Below, in pieces: positions 23,891 to 35,378 of a DNA stretch of 64,000 bases. The notes below the pieces were generated by a model that did not search any database, was not told where the DNA came from, and worked only from the letters and a program-made list of their open reading frames with translations. The stretch spans positions 22,488,365-22,552,364 of the forward strand of contig NC_092678.1 in the NCBI RefSeq assembly GCF_964355755.1. The letters are read 5' to 3'. The translations under genes were made by a program, and so were the position numbers. The stretch's first letter is position 1. Each line of letters starts with the position of its first letter. Source of the DNA: Antedon mediterranea (taxonomy: Eukaryota > Echinodermata > Crinoidea > Comatulida > Antedonidae).

Positions 23891-24581
23891 TCACCCATGA
23901 CAGGTGAATTACTAGCTGTACAACACATTTGATAAGACAGTTGCGTAATTAATTTATTATTGGTAATCCTCGGCCATGTGCTTCAAGAAATTGTATAAAT
24001 ATATATTATTTAAATTTACAGATGTCCCTTTACTGAAATGTTAATAATAATTAATATTATTTATAAAAGCAAAAATGAAATTCTTAAAATGTTAGCACAG
24101 TCACAATTTTGATAATTCATTAAATGAAGTTGGTTTATCTTGTTAATATTATATTTCATTCTTTACCAATCTTGGCATACTGCCTCAGAACATATAGGAA
24201 ATTTTATCTGTTGTATAATTAATATCAAAATAACTATATCATCTTCTGTATTTCATTCATGACAGTATCCCTCATTAGCTGTATTTGTTGTCATAATCAT
24301 TAAATCATTTTTCCCCGGAGTTTTTACTTGCGTTTGTAGGTCATCACGTAATGACCGACTGTCAATCAGCCTACATACGCTAAATGGATTGATTGAATTG
24401 ATCTTATTTGAATATCTCACATAATATCAATTATCAATTACCTATACAAATTAATGTTAGAGAAAAATATTCTTCTGTCTTTGTCAGGCGGTATGAATCA
24501 TTCTGCGTTGGTTATCGCATTCTCTTAGGTCCAGAACTGATGATGCCGATTGTCCAATACTTTTCCAATCCATACTTTTTA
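23891..24581. other. Non-coding, AT-rich, no gene seen
   Basis: The only notable item is an imperfect dyad AGGTCA...TGACCG at 24339-24357. Confidence 0.3.
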
Positions 24582-24716
24582 AGCTCTCTGTCTACACTAT
24601 CAAACTAGTTTGACAAAATAATGTGTGATGTGCCCAAATATGGTAGTGGTATGACATCATCATGTCTATATACAGTATGGGTACATCACATAAAGTTTTA
24701 TAGTGTAGACAGAGCT
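24582..24716 (+). mobile_element. Harbinger-type MITE (family 1), copy 4
   Basis: A near-complete 135-bp element with TIRs AGCTCTCTGTCTACACTATC and GATAGTG-like/TAGACAGAGCT, flanked by TTA on both sides (24579-24581, 24717-24719). It contains only one 21-bp unit, the smallest number seen in the window. Confidence 0.88.
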
Positions 24717-24830
24717 TTATGCCATTTGCCTATTGCTGGATGTCCTCATCATTGTTTTTAGAAAAATGTTCTGTATAAATTTGACTATATTAGATTAGTG
24801 ATGGACTTAATAAGTGTATTGTGTGGTCAA

Positions 24831-25102
24831 AAGTACTTTTAGTAATAATTACAGTACCAGTTCAGTGTATCTCTAGTACCTCCGCCTTCTTCCTGACATT
24901 GGAGGCCATCGAGCCAGTGGCCAACTAATGAGAAATTACCAAATCCTCATCTATTTAAGTACTTTTAGTAATAAGCACAGTACAGTGTAGCTACCCCACC
25001 CCCTCTCTGACATTAAAGGCCAGCCAGTGGCCAACTAATGAGAAGTTGCCAAATGCTCATGCATCTATTAAGCCAGTGGCCAATACACTAATGAGCAATA
25101 AC
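24831..25102. repeat. Tandem duplication, unit about 125 bp, two copies plus a fragment
   Basis: Copies starting at 24831 and 24957 share AAGTACTTTTAGTAATAA, TCTGACATT.AAGGCC and GCCAGTGGCCAACTAATGAG. The last phrase appears a third time, altered, at 25071-25102. Confidence 0.7.
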
Positions 25103-26654
25103 CTAACCTGTGTTCTTTTGCTAATCATGCATTGCTAATAAGGTTGTAGTGACATTGATTTTACATATTAACATCCACTGTACAGCTACTGCATTGCGTC
25201 GTAATTTGACTGCGGAATACGTCGCTTTATCCCGCCATCAGTTGCAGTAAGGATGCCCAATTAGGTTGATTAAATTTAATATCTGGACAATGAGTTATTC
25301 AGTTCATTTATTTTTAAATCCAGTTAGTTTATAATAAGAGCATGCTAGGAAACATTCAACTCTTTCTAGTCTCAAATGGTTGGTTTTACTTCAGAATGCA
25401 TATTAAAGATTTTGAATATTTAAGAAAATCAGATGATGATAAACCGATCAACTGGCATTTTGTTTAAAAGGAAAACTTGTTTTTCTTTCCTCTTTCTTGA
25501 TTATAGTTGTAGCAAAATCCCTGATTATAGTTGTAGCAAAGTGTCCCTTAATAGGAGTGTCCCTTGAATAGAGATGTAGTATAGAGATGTTACCCTTGTT
25601 TGTTTCATAGGAAAGTGTGCCCCCTTAAGAAATAGGACTGTCCCTTGAAATTGAATAGGGATTGCATGTACAGTAGTGTTTAAACATAATCATCTGTTTC
25701 ACTGGAAAGAGTGTCCCCTTAATAGAAGCATCCCTTTATTAGAAATGGCTTTAGTGTTAACAATTATATAAAGTGTGTCCCCTTTAAGTCTGTCCCTTGA
25801 ATTGGGTTGAATGTACATGTAGTGTTAAAAACATAATCATCTGTTTCACATGGAAGTGTCTAGGCCTTGTCTTTGAAAATCATAGGTGTGCTACAAATTG
25901 CACTCCTCAATACATTCAGGGTTGCTGTAGGTGTGCTGTTTGTATTTTCGTGTGTGGAAGTTTACCAAATTATTAAGGCGTGTTGTAAATCGCACTCCTC
26001 AAGGGCAGTTTAGGAGTGTGTTAGGTGAGTGATCGCACTCACTTGCCTTAAAAGACCAGGCCTGAGTGTCCCCTTAATAGGGGTCTTTCAATTGCTACTG
26101 TACCTGTTTGTAGTTACCAGTCACAGACTGTGCAAGGAATAAATTACTACGCGAAGCTGGTTTTTTTTGTCATAGTATTTGTGATTTGTATTGGTTGTAT
26201 AATTATGTTTACATCATGTTTTAGGTCATGTTACAGTATAAATGTCCAGCTCAATTACTACACAGAGTAATTTAATCACATTCTACAAATGATGATTATC
26301 TATAGTATGTGGTTACTAATTCAGGTAGAATCTTGCTTGACTTAATTGAAACCTGTTTTATTAGGCAGTTGCTGAATACTGGTATAATTTAGGATTATTT
26401 GATCATGAAGAAGGCTAATTAAATCCATCTAGCTTTCTTAATTTTAAATTAAATTTACCATCTATGTCATACCTAGCTTATCCCTGGATATAATGTAGCC
26501 TGAAGTGAAACACCATTCATTTTTAATGAAAATGTATTGTTTGAAAGTTCCTACTTACTGTGTTGTAAGAAATTGGTATTATTGTTCATGGTGGAACCAT
26601 GTGGTCCATTACAAAGGGTGGAATTGTACTGTAGCCTCTACAAAAACCTTAGAG
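25103..26654. other. Non-coding, with a cluster of GTGTCCC(C/T)TTAATAG repeat fragments at 25545-26110
   Basis: Between 25545 and 26110 the phrase GTGTCCCCTTAATAG or GTCCCTTGAATAG recurs at least seven times in partly tandem fashion, with 'ACATAATCATCTGTTTCAC' occurring twice (25683 and 25832 areas). No exon is supported. Confidence 0.4.
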
Positions 26655-26960
26655 CTCGTTTCAACAAGTTTTTGTGCATCAAAATAAGAAAGAACAAGGT
26701 ATACAATCTTTCTATACAGTATTTTGAAAGCTCTGTCTACTGTACACTATCAAACTTCATATATGAACATGATGATGTCATATCACTACCATATTTGGGC
26801 AAGTCACTACCATATTTGAGCACATTTTTGTTGAACTAGTTTGATAGTGTAGACAGAGCTTTAGATTAGAGTGGGTTTCAACAAGTTTTTATGCGCATAA
26901 ATAAAACTACGAAAAAACAAGGTATAGAAAATCTGCCATATTATAAACCTTCTATACATG
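26655..26960. repeat. Direct repeat of about 65 bp flanking a MITE
   Basis: 'GTTTCAACAAGTTTTTGTGC ... AACAAGGTATA' at about 26658-26703 recurs as 'GTTTCAACAAGTTTTTATGC ... AACAAGGTATAG' at about 26875-26928. A family 1 MITE (26729-26860) lies between the copies, so either the MITE landed inside a tandem duplication or its host segment was duplicated. Confidence 0.55.
26729..26860 (-). mobile_element. Harbinger-type MITE (family 1), copy 5, inverted
   Basis: TIRs AGCTCTGTCTACTGTACACT and TTGATAGTGTAGACAGAGCT enclose an interior in reverse orientation with two 21-bp units (CACTACCATATTTGGGCAAG). The right flank is TTA; the left flank is GAA. Confidence 0.85.
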
Positions 26961-26985
26961 TAATAATATTAAGAAAGAACAGAAA

Positions 26986-27540
26986 GGAAATCTATGATAT
27001 TATAACGATTTATTACAGTATTTCTCACAGTTTTCACTCCAATTGAAGAAATAAATTCTCTCTTGCAAGTAAAAAACTGTACAATATATTGCAAAACTCA
27101 CATTCACAATCTGTAATTTGGAAGTCTACGATATTACAGTATAATTATTGTTTTTAAAATAATTATTACAGTTTTCAGTTCAATAGAAGAATACTTTACT
27201 CTAAAATGAGATTCGCAACTACTGTAGAAACTGTATAATATGTTGCAAAACCTAATTTGGAAATCTACGATATTATAATCGCTTTTTTTACAGTAATTCT
27301 TACAGTTTTCATTTCAATAGAAGAAATACTTTACTCTAAAATGAGATTCGCAACTAGTAAGTTGACAATATATTGCAAAACTCACAATCTGTAATTTAGA
27401 AGTCTACAATATTAAAATCATTCTTTTATAGTATTTCTCACAGTTTTCACTTCAATTGAAGAGATGTTCTCAAATGACGTCGTCGCATAAAGAACTAAAA
27501 AAGCACACATTATTGCATAACTCACAATCTGTGACATTTT
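26986..27540. repeat. Tandem repeat, unit about 110-140 bp, about four diverged copies
   Basis: Recurring words are 'TCTACGATATTATAATCG', 'TATTTCTCACAGTTTTCACT', 'TCAATAGAAGAAATACTTTA', 'CTCTAAAATGAGATTCGCAA', 'ATATTGCAAAACTCAC' and 'CAATCTGTAATTT'. Each appears two to four times in the same order. Confidence 0.7.
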
Positions 27541-27895
27541 ATATCTGCACGTTGGATGAATTAAGCAAAATGAATGCTATACTATTCTTCGAAATGAGAT
27601 ATTTCAAAAAGCAATTGAAATCAAGTGTCAATTTTGTGAAAACCAGTGCTAAGAACATTCAGTGTGCGAGCCGAGGGATTTGCTGCCTGACAAATAACTT
27701 AAATGGATACAGATTACTACTATTTTTTATTATTATTCAAATAAACTTTAAACACTTTCGAACAGGTTGAAGTAATGTATGCTTTAGTCAGTGAGGAGAT
27801 ATAATTTTTTCATACTGTTACAATATGATAAAGATCCTACATAATCTATTTATACAAATTGACGCAAGGATAAATTTAATTTTAAGAAACCTTAA

Positions 27896-28048
27896 AGCTT
27901 TGTCTACACTATCAAACTAGTTTGATAAAAAAAATGATGTACCCAATATGGTATCGATATCCCTAAATATGGTAGTGATAAGATGTCATCCTGTCCATAT
28001 ATGGGCACATCACATTTTTGTGGTACATAAAGTTTGATAGAAATAGCT
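27896..28048 (+). mobile_element. Harbinger-type MITE (family 1), copy 6, right end eroded
   Basis: The left TIR is AGCTTTGTCTACACTATCAA and the interior is typical (two unit-like stretches, GTCCATATATGGGCACATCA). The right TIR is degraded to TTTGATAGAAATAGCT. TAA flanks both sides (27893-27895, 28049-28051). Confidence 0.8.
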
Positions 28049-28051
28049 TAA

Positions 28052-31000
28052 CGCCAACTTTGTATGCCTAAATTCACTAATTTGTCCTTGCCTAGTATTA
28101 CCGTCTGTTTTTTTTTTATGTGGTTAATTCCATGTTTAGTATTATGTATTCAACATTTCTAAATTGTACCATGCACCCCAACTAACGGCTTCCATTCCAC
28201 ACAGACACACAGCATTTCTTGAGAACTATGTCATGTCACCTACTTTGTTAGCTACAGTAGCACTTGCTCTTAAATATTCTCTAGTCTACAGTACATTTCC
28301 AAAAGTAATCAGATTTAAGGCCTTGTTCAGACTATGTAGAAATAAGTTACAGTATCTTAACTTGTTCCTCCATGTTCAGACAACTGTAGCTCCCTGTTCA
28401 GACCTACTGTAGGTACTTACTAATACGGTAAGTGTTGTTATGTATATTTTTCTTTTAAACGCTTGTGTTATTTGTTAGAACAGAAAAGCTCCATCCGATT
28501 TTATTGATTAGTTGGCCTAATATGTCTGGTTTCCCAGAAAAACAAGTATTCACATGGAGGAAATATATTTCAATGGTACTGTAAAACATTTTGGACCTCC
28601 AGAAAGTCTGGTTTTGGAGAGTTTCCGGTTTGGAAAAGTTGACTGTAGACCACACTGTATAAACGATGGGTTCCATCTCTAATATAAGAAAATAGTTTGG
28701 GTTGTATTAAATTATAAACCAAGTACAGTATGTGCAGATCTTAAAATATGTTAATTTGTATTTGTCGTAAGTAACCGCGATATTAATTCACATTGCCGTA
28801 TTTGACGGTATTGAAATCTTATCATGTACACATAGTGCAATGGCATTTAGTTGGATTGACTCCACCAAATCCCCTGTTGATTATGTCCTCATAATTATCA
28901 TAGTTATAATTATTTCTTTACTACACACTAATTCTCTAGCGTCTTTAACCATCAATTCTTTACGGTGATTCTGTATTTAAAATTGTTATGTGTTACCTAA
29001 ATTCTCATTCTTTTTTGGACATTATCGTGTTGGGTTATTTCCATATGGAAATTAATTGTGAAGTGGCCCTTATAATTGTGAACAGAGAAAAGGGGGTAAA
29101 ATGCATAGTTTTAATGTATGTTTAAAAGACCAAAATTAATGCCTTGATTTTGTAGGTGTCGATGGGCACTTGACAGATGTGTATACAATAATACTGTAAC
29201 ATTCGATACAGCTTTTTACACATTTATCAAAGCTAAAACTAAATCTTGTAGGGAGAGATTTTTTTCCAAAAGGACTAAGGTTTGGAATGCTAATAATAGA
29301 TAGGTGTGGTGGGTGTGGTTCTTCTTTTGTTACAGTAGTTGTTTGTATACCGGGCCTCATGTCTTACACACCCAGCATAAAGAAAGAAATAAATAAACTC
29401 TACTGTATATTTAATGTTTTAATACATAACCAGATTTCATAATACAGTACATTGAAAAGTTTTGATTTGTGTAGTCATAATGAATTGTGGCACAGGATTG
29501 AAAGTAAAAATCACACATGTAATTCTTGTGATTTATTGCGTCGTCGTTGTCGTAACGTAACTATTGCTAGCACTTTTGTTTCCATTTCATGTGATAATAA
29601 ATGTGTAAAATAGTCGTTAAGATTTTTTGTATACGTTTTTAACTACTGTACTGAACTTCCCAAACACTGTTATCCATATTATTATATTATATGGGTACAG
29701 AATCTGTTAGTTCATGTATGAAAAAACATCGTCTGTCTGGCACGAAGGTCAAAAGGATCCTTTAATAGAGGTCATACCATCACTTACTACAGTAGCATGT
29801 CATAATCATCATCATCATAATTATGGTTATCACCTTGATCAAAATCTCGATCATTTGATGATGAGTCGCTATATTATTATTGTCATTGTCTGTCTACAGT
29901 AATTTTATTATTACAGTTTCAGTATTTTGCATATTTTCTTAATTATTTTAAAAGGTAACATTTTAATAATCTTATTTGATCCTAATATTAATATTTAATT
30001 TTTCTGACTTTATGAGTAACGTTTTTAAGGGGAAAAAGAAATTTAAAGAATTATAATATTACAAATAGATTTAATCCTAAATTCGCCTTTTATGACCAAT
30101 GTTTCAGGGAATTTTTTTTTTAAATAATTGTAATAAAAAAGGACACTGAATTAATAAAATGCGTTTAATATAATTTTGTCTAGGCCCTTTAGACATGGCA
30201 TGGTAATTTTAAGGTTTTACTGAACTTGATCCCAAATGTTCCGAATTATGCAATAGCTTGGCGCCTCTATGTCTTCCATTCACTTGTTAAACAAAATATC
30301 AAGTTTTGAATTTCTAAATGTCAGTACAATTTTTTTTTCCTCGGTTTACATTTAAATGAAGGGATATCTCATGTAGCATCCTGCATTAAAACATTTAATT
30401 ATAAATACATTCTTTATAATATTGATGTTGTATGATGTTATAATATTCACAATAACAACTCAATCTACGAGTATTAGTATCATAAGATATTCATTATACT
30501 GTTTCTTGTCGTTGTCGTATACAGATTTCTCTGTATCTCGTATTGTTTATCACCCGACCTATATGTACATTATAGTAATGAGTACGGTGCATTTTGTTTG
30601 GCTTTTATCACTATACAGTATTGTTCATTAACTTTCATCTTTATTATATGCTGCTACATATGATTATTATTACAGCTATTTTTCGAAATGCTCGAATTCT
30701 GAATATTTTGCCCTTTAACGTAGACACTTGGTGAATATAAATTTAAAGCTTTTTAAAGTATAACTGACTGTTTATTTGATATAAAGATTATTATGACGAG
30801 AAAGATTTCTTAATGTAATACAAGCCATGTGTCTTTTTCTTTTACAGTGCATCTATAAAAAAATAATTTAAAATTCAAAGTATAATATAATGTAGAGTCA
30901 AGCAAGCTGTAGCCATGGGTTCTTTTTTCCCATTAAAATGGGCAAATATTTGTCCTGAGCTAGGCTAGTTACAGGTTGAATATTAGTTACCACGCTACAA

Positions 31001-31437
31001 TACAAATATGTATAATTAATAAAAAAATAAAAACCAATAAAATCAGAAGAAAAAATGTTCAACTTCCCCTGAAAAAAATACTTCAGGATTATTAACACTG
31101 ACATTTGTTCTTATCTTTTTTTGTTTTTTACATTTTTAGTTAATCATTAAATTGGAATAGGAAGAACATTTTTTTTTTGTTGAAGTCCAAAAGATCCAAA
31201 ATCTTTTTACCATTAAACTAATATAGTATATCAGAATTTGTGTAGAAAACCTAGAAATATTAGGCCAGCACAAGATTGTCCCATATTACATTAGGAGAAT
31301 TTACTGTATTGTATGTTCTGCATAATTAATATACAGTAGCTGCTGCCTAGCTGACTTTCAACTTTTCATCTTCTACTCAATCAACTCGTCGTCCTCCTAT
31401 CACTGTATTCTCAATAACAGAATAATTATACCTGTCG
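28052..31437. other. Non-coding, AT-rich, no gene seen
   Basis: No exon is supported across 3.4 kb. A segment at 28510-28535 shares the phrase TGGCC.AATATGTCTGGTTT with 44050-44075, so both may be fragments of one dispersed repeat. Confidence 0.35.
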
Positions 31438-31563
31438 TCACATTCAAACATTAGCACTTTCTATCCTAGATGATGTGTGCGCATGATTCACTATAACATA
31501 TCACATTCAAACATTAGCACTTTCTATCCTAGATGATGTGTGCGCATGATTCACTATAACATA
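31438..31563. repeat. Perfect 63-bp tandem duplication
   Basis: The segment starting TCACATTCAAACATTAGCAC at 31438 is repeated without a mismatch from 31501. Identity suggests a very recent duplication (or an assembly artefact). It lies about 160 bp left of the LTR element. Confidence 0.9.
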
Positions 31564-31726
31564 AACAAAGAAAAAACGGGTTTAAGAAATGAATGAATAT
31601 GTCGTCGATTTCACACTGTGTTTAATTTTTGAAAATATACGAAGTGATTAATTTCTTTGTGTTTTTAAGTCAAAATGTTTACATACACTACAAATATGTA
31701 TAATACATGAAAAGAAATAATATATA

Positions 31727-32129
31727 TGTAGCAGGTCACTCACTCTCCTGGAATTCATGTGGTTTTCCATACTTAACTGATGTAGACTATAGACCTGGGC
31801 TGTAACCACTAAGGTGTCAACTCCTAATAATTAATTGCCTTATTCTATGGAATTGGTAATAACTTACTAATGATTACTTGGGTGTGATCTTAATGGATAT
31901 ACCAGCTCTTGGGAGGGGACAAGGAGGGTCACTGAACTGACAAGTCACCTCACTTAAATAGTCATGTATGTTCTGTAATTAACACTTCTTGTAGATTAAG
32001 ACAATTTGGAAATAACTTGGACCGATAGCTACAACTTAATCACTCTCTGTGTACCTGTATATAGTGTAAATAAAGTACCATTGAGAGAATATAACAACAG
32101 TCTGTGTCATTTATATAAAGAGTGCTACA
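31727..32129 (+). repeat. 5' LTR
   Basis: 403 bp, TGTAGCA...TGCTACA. It contains AATAAAG near the 3' end (in GTGTAAATAAAGTACC), a plausible polyadenylation signal, and TATATAG just upstream of it. It matches the 3' LTR except at two positions. Confidence 0.93.
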
Positions 32130-32237
32130 AATTGGAGGTTCTACCGAGACATTGACACAGCAGATTTTTAATTTTGTTTCTTTAATTGTACGGACAAGTT
32201 TATTTCTTTAATTCATTATACGGAAAATAGCGATAGA

Positions 32238-32531
32238 ATGGATTACACAATTGTAGACATGGTCAACGATACTTCTTCTTCATCACATTTTGAAAGGACT
32301 CCATCACATTCAACACCACGAAGGGTAAGCGAACGTCATAATAATATTTCAAATGTATATACTCCAATACAGCGGAATAATGTGGGTGCTGGGTATATGC
32401 CATACAATCCAGTGCATCAACTTAAAAGTGTTCCAATATTCACAGGAACAACAGGTGGTATACTAATAGAGGACTGTGTTCGAGATATGGAGTATTTACT
32501 ATCAGCTATAGATGACATTAGACTTTTCTAA
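32238..32531 (+). pseudogene. Truncated gag start of the LTR element
   Basis: A 97-codon frame starts 108 bp after the 5' LTR with MDYTIVDMVND and ends at TAA 32529-32531. It is Ser/Thr-rich at first and then has KSVPIFTGTTGG and DCVRDMEYLLSAIDD, which resembles the opening of a capsid region in Ty3-type gag (inference). It breaks off far short of a normal gag, at the point where the interior deletion joins the pol remainder in another frame. Confidence 0.6.
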
Positions 32532-34086
32532 TTCAACTGTTTTATGCCCAAATGATGTTTCAGCCGTTTTGTCCGGATACCATAGTTCTTGTTTATTTAC
32601 TCATCCTCCGAAAAAGTCTGTACAGTGTAACGTATTGACAAGAAGCTCAGCTAATTCTTCAAGTCGCAACAGCGAGGACGTCATTAATGTGCAGGGAGGG
32701 TGTGATGCAGTTTCCTCCTACACCCCCACAGAAATTGTTCATATGCAACGTAATGATCCAACTATTGGTCCTGTCATTGTATATCTTAATCGCGGATCTC
32801 GTCCGACTCATACTGAACGCATCAATGAATCACAAACTGTGCTTACTTTACTTCGCCAATGGGATCGTTTAGAATGGAAGGACAATGTACTTTATCGTAA
32901 AACTTTTGTTGACAATTTTCCGCGTTTTCAACTTGTACTTCCGGCTGATCATAAATCAACTGTTTTGACAAAATTACATGATGAACTTGGACATTTAGGT
33001 TATGAAAGGACTCTAGATATGATACGTAGTAGGTTTTACTGGCCTAAAATGGCTGATGATATTAAACAACATTGTATAAGTTGTAAACGTTGTTGTTTAC
33101 GTAAGACGCCTCAAAGTAAAACTAAAGCTCCTTTAGTACCAATTTTCACATCGGAACCAATGGAGTTGGTATGTATTGATTTCCTTAAACTTGAACGTTC
33201 AGCAGGTGGTTTTGAAAATGTTCTAGTTGTAACAGACCATTTTACTAAATATGCTCAGGCATACCCTACAAAGGATCAAACAGCAACTACTGTAGCAAAA
33301 GTTTTAATTAATAATTTCTTTTTACATTATGGGTTTCCTAAACGCCTCCATTCCGACCAAGGCCGTAATTTTGAAAGTGCCATTATTAAACAAATTTGTA
33401 AATTAACAGGCATTGAAAAATCACGTACAACCCCTTATCACCCCATGGGTAATGGTACTACAGAACGTTGGAATCGTACATTGTTAAGCATGTTAGGCTC
33501 TTTACCAGCAGAGAAGAAACTAAACTGGAAGGATTATGTAGGTCCCATGGCTCATGCGTATAATTGCACAAAACACGAAACCACTGGTTATGCCCCTTTT
33601 TATCTTATGTTTGGACGACACGCGAGATTACCTGTTGATATACTATTTGGTATAGTAAATAATAATGGTCCGACGGATGGGGAACAATATGACGATTATG
33701 TAATTAAGTTACTTGAACAACTGAATCATGCTTATTTCACATCCCAAAATTCAGCTAGTGAAGCCAAGGCTAGGCAAAAACATAATTATGATAAACGAGC
33801 TACCAATTCAGTACTTAAAATGGGTGACAGGGTACTTGTTCAAAAGAAAGCTATAGTTGGTAAACAGAAACTCGCTGACCAATGGGAAGAGAAGCCATAT
33901 GTTATTGTTAATAAACACCCCACTCTACCTGTGTATACAGTTGAGAATGATACTCATAAGCGTATCCTTCATAGGAATCTCCTAACCCCTTGTATGTTTC
34001 TGCCTATTGAAGACCCTATCGATGTAAACCAACACATTATTAAGTCACGTAGTTGGAAAATTAAGAAGGGTCGTCAAATTTTTTAA
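32512..34086 (+). pseudogene. Integrase-end remnant of Ty3/Gypsy pol, 524 codons open
   Basis: The frame holds a region that normally follows RNase H (QRNDPTIGPVIVYLNRG), then an HHCC zinc motif (HDELGHLGYERT ... CISCKRC, 32980-33093) and a DDE core: Asp at 33178 (CIDFLK), Asp at 33355 (HSDQGRNFE) and Glu at 33463 (GTTERWNRT). The last two are separated by 35 residues. A GPY/F-like C-terminal module follows (W.EKPYVIVN, VYTVEND, ILHRNLL). No chromodomain is visible. The integrase looks intact, but the ORF lacks protease, reverse transcriptase and RNase H, and its natural N-terminal context is lost. The 5' end of this frame overlaps the gag stump by 20 bp at the deletion junction. Confidence 0.9.
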
Positions 34087-34527
34087 TCTTGGAAGAGTAA
34101 ACAACCTCCTCTTACTGATTCATAGATTTTTAATGTTGAAGCTAATTTTTGTTATTTATGCATGATTACATTATACTTAATTTTTCTTTTATTACTTGAG
34201 GTTATGTTATAGCGGACCCTCAAAACATTTTGTATTATAAATAACATTAGATTATTTACGTTTGATTTATTTTGCTTTGATTTCTTTTAATAATTTAAGA
34301 TTGATTTTCTGATATACAGTATTTTGCTTTAAATTTGTTTGAAACATGATTGTTTTGATGTTTATGTACGGGTAATACGTACGTGCCTTGAACACGCTGT
34401 ATTGTCAGTGGTTTAGTGTGGCACTTGTTTCTGGAATGAGATGTTCATTCCTGTTATATTTTGTATGCTAAATAGTTAAGTTTTTTGTTCTTTCTTTTGA
34501 TTTTGCCAATATGCCGCTGTTAGTGGG

Positions 34528-34710
34528 TTGTCCTGCGACATGAATACGGCTCTACAAACATGTATTTTTCTAGTTTGTTTTATCTTATATATTGGTGTTG
34601 CTTATTCCGTTAATGTTTATATGCTTGAACATACGGCAGCGGAAAGTTATGTTTTTTTCTTACTTAAGTTTGCTTGTACTTTTCATTTGATTTTTGTGTT
34701 AATTTTGTAG
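34528..34710 (+). other. Small ORF between pol and 3' LTR with two hydrophobic segments
   Basis: 60 codons, with hydrophobic stretches TCIFLVCFILYIGVAY and YVFFLLKFACTFHLIFVLIL. It lies in the 700-bp post-pol region, where some related elements carry an extra reading frame. The region is T-rich, which favours hydrophobic codons by chance. I cannot call it a gene. Confidence 0.2.
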
Positions 34711-34803
34711 TTTGTAAGTTGTTTTAATATTTCATACTGTTTTGGCTTAAGATTTATGTTTTTTATTTAACATCGAGGGCGATGTTCAGAAAGCCAGGGT
34801 GGA

Positions 34804-35206
34804 TGTAGCAGGTCACTCACTCTCCTGGAATTCATGTGGTTTTCCATACTTAACTGATGTAGACTATAGACCTGGGCTGTAACCACTAAGGTGTCAACTC
34901 CTAATAATTAATTGCCTTATTCTATGGAATTGGTAATAACTTACTAATGATTACTTGGGTGTGATCTTAATGGATATACCAGCTCTTGGGAGGGGACAAG
35001 GAGGGTCACTGAACTGACAAGTCACCTCACTTAAATAGTCATGTATGTTCTGTAATTAACACTTCTTGTAGATTAACACAATTTGGAAATAACTTGAACC
35101 GATAGCTACAACTTAATCACTCTCTGTGTACCTGTATATAGTGTAAATAAAGTACCATTGAGAGAATATAACAACAGTCTGTGTCATTTATATAAAGAGT
35201 GCTACA
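34804..35206 (+). repeat. 3' LTR
   Basis: 403 bp, the same length and ends as the 5' LTR. It reads GATTAACACAA where the 5' LTR has GATTAAGACAA, and AACTTGAACC where the 5' LTR has AACTTGGACC. Confidence 0.93.
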
Positions 35207-35378
35207 TATATAATATAATAACCACCGAAAAGGGTACTTCAAGGAATATAAGCACTAAAATTTGTTCTGATCAATTTGAATGAGCATATTAAAATATAGT
35301 ACTTTTGGGGGATTTTTTTTTCCAACCTCCCCTGAAACTCATTCAGAGTTAACACAAGTAAGTATTTTAAAATAATAA

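Larger units (their letters stand above)
31727..35206 (+). mobile_element. Ty3/Gypsy-type LTR retrotransposon, young, internally deleted
   Basis: Two 403-bp LTRs (31727-32129 and 34804-35206) begin TGTAGCA and end TGCTACA. I count two differences between them (G/C and G/A near the 3' third), so the insertion is recent. The flanks read TATATA on both sides (31721-31726, 35207-35212), consistent with a 4- or 6-bp target duplication. A candidate primer-binding site TGGAGGTTCTACCGAGA follows the 5' LTR after a few bases; a purine-rich stretch (CAGGGTGGA) precedes the 3' LTR. The 2.67-kb interior keeps only the start of gag and the integrase end of pol; protease, reverse transcriptase and RNase H are absent, so the copy cannot move on its own. 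Confidence 0.93.

Noticed and set aside
24339-24357. Inverted AGGTCA half-sites as a nuclear-receptor element
   Set aside because: Spacing of about 7 bp is not a standard configuration and a single imperfect dyad is expected by chance.
28510-28640. Gene fragment around GKPDILGQLINK
   Set aside because: The underlying DNA phrase recurs at 44050-44075 in another frame and context, so it is a dispersed repeat and not coding.
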